This document shows, in pieces, positions 50,980-61,800 of a stretch of DNA of 64,000 nucleotides. The position numbers and the translations under genes were made by a program. The notes under the pieces were generated by a model. The model was not told the DNA's origin. It did no database searches and was given only the letters and a program-made list of their open reading frames with translations. The first letter of the stretch is position 1; the number at the start of each line of letters is the position of its first letter. Source of the DNA: Clusia tigrina (lineage: Eukaryota > Arthropoda > Insecta > Diptera > Clusiidae); NCBI GenBank assembly GCA_920105625.2, contig OV050033.1, forward strand, positions 113,855,700-113,919,699. The letters run 5' to 3'.

Positions 50980-53900
50980 ACTAGCATTTGTATGTTGCAA
51001 ACTTTGATAGGTGTAGGACGTACCGTATGGAAGTTAGGGCCATTTGAAGTTTTATCAGTGTTTGATTTCGGACGCAAAGGTAGCGTAGCTTTGAGCGATA
51101 TCTTAAATTGACAAGGGGCTCGAGTACTTTATTGTTACAAAATTTCAAGGTTTTATGACGCTCCAATAAAAAGTTACAAGCATTTGTATGTTGAAAACTT
51201 TGATAGGTGTAGGACGTGCCGTATAGAAGTTAGGGCCATTTGAAGTTTTATCAGTGTTTGATTTGGAACTCAAGGGTATCATAGCTTTGAGTGTTGGCTT
51301 AAATTGGCAAGAGGCTCGAGTACTTTATTGTTACAAAATTTCAAGATTTGATGACTCTCCAGTAAAAAGTTACAAGCATTTGTATGTGGCACACTTTGAT
51401 AGGTGTAGGACGTAGGGTATAGAAGTTAGGGCCATTTGAAGTTTTATCAGTGTTTGATTTGGGACTCAAGGCTAGCATAGCTTTGAGCGATAGCTTAAAT
51501 TGACAAGAGGCTCGAGTACTTTATTGTTACAAAATCTCAAGGTTTTATGACGCGCCAGTAAAAAGTTACAAGCATTTGTATGTTGAAAACTTTGATAGGT
51601 GTAGGACGTACCGTATAGAAGTTATGGCCATTTGAAGATTTATCAGTGTTTGATTTGGGACTCAAGGGTATCATAGCTTTGAGCGATAGCTTAAATTGAC
51701 AAGAGGCTCGAGTACTTTATTGTTACAAAATTTCAAGATTTTATGACGCTCCAGTAAAAAGTTACAAGCATTTGTATGTTGCAAACTTTGATAGGTGTAG
51801 GACGTACCGTATAAAAGTTAGGGCCATTTGAAATTTTATCAGTGTTTGATTTGGGACTCAAGGGTAGCATAGCTTTGAGCGATAGCTTAAATAGACAAGA
51901 GGCTCGAGTACTTTATTGTCACAAAATTTCAAGGTTTTATGACGCTCCAGTAAAAAGTTACAAGCATTTGTATGTTGCAAACTTTGATAGGTGTAGGACG
52001 AACCGTATAGAAGTTAGGGCCATTTGAAGTTTTATCAGTGTTTGATTTCGGACTCAATGGTAGCATAGCTTTGAGCGATAGCTTAAATTGACAAGAGGCT
52101 CGAGTACTTTATTGTTAGAAAATTTCAAGGCTTTATGACGCTCCAGTAAAAAGTTACAAGCATTTGTATGTTGCAAACTTTTATAGGTGTAGGACGTACC
52201 GTATAGAAGTTAGGGCCATTTGAAGTTTTATCAGTTTTTGATTTGGGACTCAAGGGTAACATAGCTTTGAGCGTTACCTTAAATTGACAAGAGGCTCGAG
52301 TACTTTATTGTTACAAAATTTCAAGGTTTTATGACGCTCCAGTAAAAAGTTACAAGCATTTGTATGTTGCAAACTTTGATAGGTGTAGGACGTACCGTAT
52401 ACAACTTAGGGCCATTTGAAGTTTTATCAGTGTTTGATTTGGGACTCAAGGGTAGCATAGCTTTGAGCGGTAGCTTAAATTGACAAGAGGCTCGAGTAAT
52501 TTATTGTTACAAAATTTCAAGGTTTTATGACGCTCCAGTAAAAACTAACAAGCATTTGTATGTTGCAAACTTTGATAGGTGTAGGAGGAACCGTATAGAA
52601 GTTAGGGCCATTTGAAGTTTTATCAGTGTTTGATTTGGGACTCAAGGGTACCATAGCTTTGAGCGATAACTTAAATTGACAAGAGGCTCGAGTACTTTAT
52701 TGTTACAAAATTTCAAAGTTTTATGACGCTCCAGTAAAAAGTTAAAAGCATTTGTCTGTTGCAAACTTTGATAGGTGTAGGAGGCCATTTGAAGTTTTAT
52801 CAGTTTTTCATTTGGGACTCAAGGGTAGCATAGCTTTGAGCGATAACTTAAATTGACAAGAGGCTCGAGTACTTTATTGTTATAAAATTTCAAGGTTTGC
52901 TGACGCTCCAGTAAAAAGTTACAAGCATTTGTATGTTGCAAACTTTGATAGGTGTAGGACGTACCGTACAGAAGTTTGGGCCATTTCAAGTTTTATCAGT
53001 GTTTGATTTGGGTCTCAAGGGTAGCATAGCTTTGAGCGATGGCTTAAATTGACAAGAGGCTCGAGTACTTTATTGTTATAAAATTTCAAGGTTTGATGAC
53101 GCTCCGGTAAAAAGTTAGAAGCATTTGTATGTTGAAAACTTTGATAGGTGTAGGACGTGCCGTATAAAAGTTTGGGCCATTTGAAGTTTTATCAGTGTTT
53201 GATTTGGGACTCAAGGGTAGCATAGCATTGAGCGATAGCTTAAATTGACAAGAGGCTCGAGTACTTTATTGTTACAAATTTTCAAGGTTTTATGACGCTC
53301 CAGTAAAAAGTTACAAGCATTTGTATGTTGCAAACTTTGATAGGTGTAGGACGTACCGTATAGAAGTTAGGGCCATTTGAAGTTTTATCAGTGTTTGATT
53401 TGGGACTCAAGGGTAGCATAGCTTTGAGTGATAGCTTAAATTGACAAGAGGGTCGAGTACTTTATTGTTACAAAATTTCAAGATTTTATGACGCTCCAGT
53501 AAAAAGTTACAAGCATTTGCATGTTGCACACTTTGATAGGTGTAGGACGTACCGTATTGAAGTTAGGGCCATTTGAAGTTTCATCAGTGTTTGATTTGGG
53601 ACTCAAGGGTAGCATAGCTTTGAGCGATAGCTTAAATTGACAAGAGGCTCGAGTACTTTATTGTCACAAAATTTCAAGGTTTTATGACGCTCCAGTAAAA
53701 ATTTACTAGCATTTGTATGTTGCAAACTTTGATAGGTGTAGGACGTACCGTATGGAAGTTAGGGCCATTTGAAGTTTTATCAGTGTTTGATTTCTGACGC
53801 AAAGGTAGCGTAGCTTTGAGCGATATCTTAAATTGACAAGGGGCTCGAGTACTTTATTGTTACAAAATTTCAAGGTTTTATGACGCTCCAATAAAAAGTT

Positions 53901-55400
53901 ACAAGAATTTGTATGTTGAAAACTTTGATAGGTGTAGGACGTGCCGTATAGAAGTTAGGGCCATTTGAAGTTTTATCAGTGTTTGATTTGGAACTCAAGG
54001 GTAGCATAGCTTTGAGTGATAGCTTAAATTGGCCAGAGGCTCGAGTACTTTATTGTTACAAAATTTCAAGATTTGATGACTCTCCAGTAAAAAGTTACAA
54101 GCATTTGTATGTTGCACACTTTGATAGGTGTAGGACGTACCGTATAGAAGTTAGGGCCATTTGAAGTTTTATCAGTGTTTGATTTGGGACTCAAGGCTAG
54201 CATAGCTTTGAGCGATAGCTTAAATTGACAAGAGGCTCGAGTACTTTATTGTTACAAAATTTCAAGGTTTTATGACGCGCCAGTAAAAAGTTACAAGCAT
54301 TTGTATGTTGAAAACTTTGATAGGTGTAGGACGTACCGTATAGAAGTTATGGCCATTTGAAGATTTATCAGTGTTTGATTTGGGACTCAAGGGTAGCATA
54401 GCTTTGAGCGATAGCTTAAATTGACAAGAGGCTCGAGTACTTTATTGTTACAAAATTTCAAGATTTTATGACGCTCCAGTAAAAAGTTACAAGCATTTGT
54501 ATGTTGCAAACTTTGATAGGTGTAGGACGTACCGTATAGAAGTTAGGGCCATTTGAAATTTTATCAGTGTTTGATTTGGGACTCAAGGGTAGCATAGCTT
54601 TGAGCGATAGCTTAAATTGACAAGAGGCTCGAGTACTTTATTGTCACAAAATTTCAAGGTTTTATGACGCTCCAGTAAAAAGTTACAAGCATTTGTATGT
54701 TGCAAACTTTGATAGGTGTAGGACGAACCGTATAGAAGTTAGGGCCATTTGAAGTTTTATCAGTGTTCGATTTCGGACTCAATGGTAGCATAGCATTGAG
54801 CGATAGCTTAAATTGACAAGAGGCTCGAGTACTTTATTGTTACAAATTTTCAAGGTTTTATGACGCTCCAGTAAAAAGTTACAAGCATTTGTATGTTGCA
54901 AACTTTGATAGGTGTAGGACGTACCGTATAGAAGTTAGGGCCATTTGAAGTTTTATCAGTGTTTGATTTGGGACTCAAGGGTAGCATAGCTTTGAGTGAT
55001 AGCTTAAATTGACAAGAGGCTCGAGTACTTTATTGTTACAAAATTTCAAGATTTTATGACGCTCCAGTAAAAAGTTACAAGCATTTGCATGTTGCACACT
55101 TTGATAGGTGTAGGACGTACCGTATAGAAGTTAGGGCCATTTGAAGTTTCATCAGTGTTTGATTTGGGACTCAAGGGTAGCATAGCTTTGAGCGATAGCT
55201 TAAATTGACAAGAGGCTCGAGTACTTTATTGTCACAAAATTTCAAGGTTTTATGACGCTCCAGTAAAAAGTTACTAGCATTTGTATGTTGCAAACTTTGA
55301 TAGGTGTAGGACGAACAGTATAGAAGTTAGGGCCATTTGAAGTTTTATCAGTGTTTGATTTCGGACTCAATGGTAGCATAGCTTTGAGCGATAGCTTAAA
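50980..55400. repeat. Higher-order repeat, 14-mer (2725 bp)
   Basis: Variants at 50981 recur at 53706, an offset of 2725 bp (14 x 196 minus 19). The linked series of private changes (GCAAAGGTAGCGTAGC, then GACGTGCCG, then AAATTGGCMAGAGG with GATGACTCTCC, then GACGCGCCAG) appears in the same order in both copies, at about 51.07-51.56 kb and 53.79-54.29 kb. Confidence 0.7.
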
Positions 55401-55583
55401 TTGACAAGAGGCTCGAGTACTTTATTGTTACAAAATTTCAAGATTTTATGACGCTCCAGTAAAAAGTTACAAGCATTTGTATGTTGCAAACTTAGATAGG
55501 TGTAGGACGTACCGGATAGAAGTTAGGGCCATTTGAAGTTTTATCAGTGTTTGATTTGGGACTCAAGGGTAGCATAGCTTTGA

Positions 55584-55870
55584 GCGATAGCTTAAATTGA
55601 CAAGAGGCTCGAGTACTTTATTGTCACAAAATTTCAAGGTTTTATGACGCTCCTGTAAAAAGTTACTAGCATTTGTATGTTGCAAACTTTGATAGGTGGA
55701 GGACGTACCGTATAGAAGTTAGGGCCATTTGAAGTTTCATCAGTGTTTGATTTGGGATTGCAAGCATTTGTATGTTGCAAACTTTGATAGGTGTAGGACG
55801 AACAGTATAGAAGTTAGGGCCATTTGAAGTTTTATCAGTGTTCGATTTCGGACTCAATGGTAGCATAGCT
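55584..55870. repeat. 95-bp half-length monomer
   Basis: The GTTGCAAAC landmark occurs at 55679 and again at 55774, only 95 bp apart instead of 196. At about 55757 the sequence passes from TTTGATTTGGGATTG directly into CAAGCATTTGTATG, skipping about 101 bp. The joined points are the CAAG motifs that I consider homologous between the two halves of the monomer. This is the only half-size unit I found. Confidence 0.8.
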
Positions 55871-57055
55871 TTGAGCGATAGCTTAAATTGACAAGAGGCT
55901 CGAGTACTTTATTGTTAGAAAATTTCAAGGTTTTATGACGCTCCAGTAAAAAGTTACAAGCATTTGTATGTTGCAAACTTTTATAGGTGTAGGACGTACC
56001 GTATAGAAGTTAGGGCCATTTGAAGTTTTATCAGTTTTTGATTTGGAACTCAAGGGTAGCATAGCTTTGAGCGATACCTTAAATTGAGAAGAGGCTCGAG
56101 TACTTTATTGTTACAAAATTTCAAGGTTTTACGACGCTCCAGTAAAAAGTTACAAGCATTTGTATGTTGCAAACTTTGATAGGTGTAGGACGTACCGTAT
56201 ACAAGTTAGGGCCATTTGAAGTTTTATCAGTGTTTGATTTGGGACTCAAGGGTACCATAGATTTGAGCGGTAGCTTAAATTGACAAGAGGCTCGAGTACT
56301 TTGTTGTTACAAAATTTCAAGGTTTTATGACGCTCCAGTAAAAAGTAACAAGCATTTGTATGTTGCAAACTTTGATAGGTGTAGGAGGAACCGTATAGAA
56401 GTTAGGGCCATTTGAAGTTTTATCAGTGTTTGATTTCGGACTCAAGGGTACCATAGCTTTGAGCGATAACTTAAATTGACAAGAGGCTCGAGTACTTTAT
56501 TGTTATAAAATTTCAAAGTTTTATGACGCTCCAGTAAAAAGTTAAAAGCATTTGTATGTTGCAAACTTTGATAGGTGTAGGAGGCCATTTGAAGTTTTAT
56601 CAGTGTTTGATTTGGGACTCAAGGGTAGCATAGCTTTGAGCGATAGCTTAAATTGACAAGAGGCTCGAGTACTTTATTGTTAGAAAATTTCAAGGTTTTA
56701 TGACGCTCCAGTAAAAAGTTACAAGCATTTGTATGTTGTAAACTTTTATAGGTGTAGGACGTACCGTCTAGAAGTTAGGGCCATTTGAAGTTTTATCAGT
56801 TTTTGATTTGGAACTCAAGGGTAGCATAGCTTTGAGCGATACCTTAAATTGACAAGAGGCTCGAGTACTTTATTGTTACAAAATTTCAAGGTTTTATGAC
56901 GCTCCAGTAAAAAGTTACAAGCATTTGTATGTTGCAAACTTTGATAGGTGTAGGACGTACCGTATACAAGTTAGGGCCATTTGAACTTTTATCAGTGTTT
57001 GATTTGGGACTCAAGGGTACCATAGCTTTGAGCGGTAGCTTAAATTGACAAGAGG

Positions 57056-57251
57056 CTCGAGTACTTTATTGTTACAAAATTTCAAGGTTTTATGACGCTC
57101 CAGTAAAAAGTAACAAGCATTTGTATGTTGCAAACTTTGATAGGTGTAGGAGGAACCGTATAGAAGTTAGGGCCATTTGAAGTTTTATCAGTGTTTGATT
57201 TGGGACTCAAGGGTACCATAGCTTTGAGCGATAACTTAAATTGACAAGAGG
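57056..57251. repeat. Representative full-length 196-bp monomer
   Basis: One unit of the array is taken from one CTCGAG site to the next (57056 and 57252), giving exactly 196 bp. Because 196 is not a multiple of three, any reading frame changes with each copy. The unit appears to contain two diverged halves. TTTCAAGGTTTTATGA in the first half resembles TTTGAAGTTTTATCAG about 96-98 bp later, CAAGCATTTGTATG resembles CAAGGGTAGCATAG, and CTTTGATAG resembles CTTTGAGCGATAG. I see no CENP-B-box-like motif. No function can be assigned. Confidence 0.9.
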
Positions 57252-58899
57252 CTCGAGTACTTTATTGTTACAAAATTTCAAAGTTTTATGAAGCTCCAGT
57301 AAAAAGTTAAAAGCATTTGTATGTTGCAAACTTTGATAGGTGTATGACGTACCGTATAGAAGTTAGGGCCATTTGAAGTTTTATGAGTGTTTGATTTGGG
57401 ACTCAAGGGTAGCATAGCTTTGAGCGATAGCTTAAATTGACAAGAGGCTCGAGTACTTTATTGTCACAAAATTTCAAAGTTTTATGACGCTCCTATAAAA
57501 AGTTACTAGCATTTGTATGTTGCAAACTTTGATAGGTGTAGGACGAACCGTATAGAAGTTAGGGCCATTTGAAGTTTTATCAGTGTTTGATTTCGGACGC
57601 AAAGGTAGCGTAGCTTTGAGCGATATCTTAAATTGACAAGGGGCTCGAGTACTTTATTGTTACAAAATTTCAAGGTTTTATGACGCTCCAGTAAAAAGTT
57701 AGAAGCATTTGTATGTTTAAAACTTTGATAGGTGTAGGACGTGCCGTATAGAAGTTAGGGCCATTTGAAGTTTTATCAGTGTTTGATTTGGGACTCAAGC
57801 GTAGCATAGCTTTGAGCGATAGCTTAAATTCACAAGAGGCTCGAGTACTTTATTGTTACAAATTTTCAAGGTTTTATGACGCTCCAGTAAAAAGTTACAA
57901 GCATTTGTATGTTGCAAACTTTGATAGGTGTAGGACGTACCGTATAGAAGTTAGGGCCACTTGAAGATTTATCAGTGTTTGATTTGGGACTCAAGGGTAG
58001 CATAACTTTGAGTGATAGCTTAAATTGACAAGAGGCTCGAGTACTTTATTGTTACAAAATTTCAAGATTTTATGACGCTCCAGTAAAAAGTTACAAGCAT
58101 TTGTATGTTGAAAACTTTGATAGGTGTAGGACGTGCCGTATAGAAGTTAGGGCCATTTGAAGTTTTATCAGTGTTTGATTTGGGACTCAAGGGTAGCATA
58201 GCTTTGAGCGATAGCTTAAATTGACAAGAGGCTCGAGTAGTTTATTGTTACAAATTTTCAAGGTTTTATGACGCTCCAGTAAAAAGTTACAAGCATTTGT
58301 ACGTTGCAAACTTTGATAGGTGTAGGACGTACCGTATAGAAGTTAGGGCCATTTGATGTTTTATCAGTGTTTGATTTGGGACTCAAGGGAAGCATAGCTT
58401 TGAGTGATAGCTTAAATTGACAAGAGGCTCGAGTACTTTATTGTTAGAAAATTTCAATGTTTTATGACGCTCCAGTAAAAAGTTACAAGCATTTGTATGT
58501 TGCAAACTTTTATAGGTGTAGGACGTACCGTATACAAGTTAAGGCCATTTGAAGTTTTATCAGTGTTTGATTTGGGACTCAAGGGTAGAATAGCTTTGAG
58601 CGGTAGCTTAAATTGACAAGAGGCTCGAGTACTTTATTGTTACAAAATTTCAAGGTTTTATGACGCTCCAGTAAAAAGTAACAAGCATTTGTATGTTGCA
58701 AACTTTGATAGGTGTAGGAGGAACCGTATAGAAGTTAGGGCCATTTGAAGTTTTATCAGTGTTTGATTTGGGACTCAAGGGTACCATAGCTTTGAGCGAT
58801 AACTTAAATTGACAAGAGGCTCGAGTACTTTATTGTTACAAAATTTCAAAGTTTTATGACGCTCCAGTAAAAAGTTAAAAGCATTTGTATGTTGCAAAC

Positions 58900-61800
58900 T
58901 TTGATAGGTGTAGGAGGCCATTTGAAGTTTTATCAGTGTTTGATTTGGGACTCAAGGGTAGCATAGCTTTGAGCGATAACTTAAATTGACAAGAGGCTCG
59001 AGTACTTTATTGTTATAAAATTTCAAGGTTTGATGACGCTCCAGTAAAAAGTTACAAGAATTTTTATGTTGCAAACTTTGAGAGGTGTAGGACGTACCGT
59101 ACAGAAGTAAGGGCCATTTGAAGTTTTATCAGTGTTTGATTTGGCACTCAAGGCTAGCATAGCTTTGAGCGATAACTTAAATTGACAAGAGGCTCGAGTA
59201 CTTTATTCTTACAAAATTTCAAGGTTTTATGACGCTCCAGTAAAAAGTCACAAGCATTTGTATGTTGCAAACTTTGATAGGTATAGGATGCACCGTATAG
59301 AAGTTAGGGCCATTTGAAGTTTTATCAGTGTTTGATTTGGGACTCAAGGGTAGCATATCTTTGAGCGATAACTTAAATTGACAAGAGGCTCGAGTACTTT
59401 ATTGTTACAAAATTTGAAGGTTTTATGACGCTCCAGTAAAAAGTTATAAGCAATTGTATGTTGCAAACTTTGATAGGTGTACGACGTACCGTATAGAAGT
59501 AAGGGCCATTTGAAGCTTTATCAGTGTTTGATTTGGGACTCAAGGGTAGCATAGCTTTGAGCGATAGTTTAAATTGACAAGAGGCTCGAGTACTTTATTG
59601 TCACAAAATTTCAAGGTTTTATGACGCTCCAGTAAAAAGTTACTAGCATTTGTATGTTGCAAACTTTGATAGGTGTAGGACTAACCGTATAGAAGTTTGG
59701 GCCATTTCAAGTTTTATCAGTGTTTGATTTGGGTCTCAAGGGTAGCATAGCTTTGAGTGATAGCTTAAATTGACAAGAGGCTGGAGTACTTTATTGTTAC
59801 AAATTTTCAAGGTTTTATGACGCTCCAGTAAAAAGTTACAAGCATTTGTATGTTGCAAACTTTGATAGGTGTAGGACGTACCGTACAGAAGTTTGGGCCA
59901 TTTCAAGTTTTATCAGTGTTTGATTTGGGTCTCAAGGGTAGCATAGCTTTGAGTGATAGCTTAAATTGACAAGAGTCGGGAGTACTTTATTGTTACAAAT
60001 TTTGAAGGTTTTATGACGCTCCAGTAAAAAGTTACAAGCATTTGTATGTTGCAAACTTTGATAGGTGTAGGACGTACCGTACAGAAGTTTGGGCCATTTC
60101 AAGTTTTATCAGTGTTTGATTTGGGTCTCAAGGGTAGCATAGCTTTGAGTGATAGCTAAATTGACAAGAGTCTGGAGTACTTTATTGTTACAAATTTTCA
60201 AGGTTTTATGACGCTCCGGTAAAAAGTTACAAGCATTTGTATGTTGCAAACTTTGATAGGTGTATAGAAGTTAGGGCCATTTGAAGTGTTATCAGTGTTT
60301 GATTTGGGATTCAAGGGTAGCATAGCTTTGAGCGATAGCTTAAATTGACAAGAGGCTCGAGTACTTTATTGTCACAAAATTTCAAGGTTTTATGACGCTC
60401 CTGTAAAAAGTTACTAGCATTTGTATGTTGCAAACTTTGATAGGTGTATGACGTACCGTATAGAAGTTAGGGCCATTTGAAGTTTTATCAGTGTTTGATT
60501 TGGGACTCAAGGGTAGCGTAGCTTTGAGCGATAGCTTAAATTGACAAGAGGCTCGAGTACTTTATTGTCACAAAATTTCAAGGTTTTATGACGCTCCTGT
60601 AAAAAGTTACTAGCATTTGTATGTTGCAAACTTTGATAGGTGTAGGACGAACCGTATAGAAGTTAGGGCCATTTGAAGTTTTATCAGTGTTTGATTTCGG
60701 ACGCAAAGGTAGCGTAGCTTTGAGCGATATCTTAAATTGACAAGGGGCTCGAGTACTTTATTGTTACAAAATTTCAAGGATTTATGACGCTCCAGTAAAA
60801 AGTTACAAGCATTTGTATGTTGAAAACTTTGATAGGTGTAGGACGTGCCGTATAGAAGTTAGGGCCATTTGAAGTTTTATCAGTGTTTGATTTGGGACTC
60901 AAGGGTAGCATAGCTTTGAGGGATAGCTTAAATTGACAAGAGGCTCGAGTACTTTATTGTTACAAAATTTCAAGATTTTATGACGCTCCAGTAAAAAGTT
61001 AAAAGCATTTGTATGTTGCAAACTTTGATAGGTGTAGGAGGCCATTTGAAGTTTTATCAGTGTTTGATTTGGGACTCAAGGGTAGCATAGCTTTGAGCGA
61101 TAACTTAAATTGACAAGAGGCTCGAGTACTTTATTGTTATAAAATTTCAAGGTTTGATGACGCTCCAGTAAAAAGTTACAATAATTTGTATGTTGCAAAC
61201 TTTGATAGGTGTAGGACGTACCGTACAGAAGTAAGGGCCATTTGAAGTTTTATCAGTGTTTGATTTGGCACTCAAGGCTAGCATAGCTTTGAGCGATAAC
61301 TTAAATTGACAAGAGGCTCGAGTACTTTATTCTTACAAAATTTCAAGGTTTTATGACGCTCCAGTAAAAAGTCACAAGCATTTGTATGTTGCAAACTTTG
61401 ATAGGTATAGGATGCACCGTATAGAAGTTAGGGCCATTTGAAGTTTTATCAGTGTTTGATTTGGGACTCAAGGGTAGCATAGCTTTGAGCGATAACTTAA
61501 ATTGACAAGAGGCTCGAGTACTTTATTGTTACAAAATTTGAAGGTTTTATGACGCTCCAGTAAAAAGTTATAAGCAATTGTATGTTGCAAACTTTGATAG
61601 GTGTACGACGTACCGTATAGAAGTAAGGGCCATTTGAAGCTTTATCAGTGTTTGATTTGGGACTCAAAGGTAGCATAGCTTTGAGCGATAGTTTAAATTG
61701 ACAAGAGGCTCGAGTACTTTATTGTCACAAAATTTCAAGGTTTTATGACGCTCCAGTAAAAAGTTACTAGCATTTGTATGTTGCAAACTTTGATAGGTGT

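Noticed and set aside
15314..57964. Plus-strand 61-codon frames beginning MFDLGLKGSI in a few monomers (15314, 51842, 53979, 57779)
   Set aside because: They appear only where a single base change removes a stop present in most monomers (for example TTGACAAG to TTGGCAAG). They are chance openings in satellite DNA.
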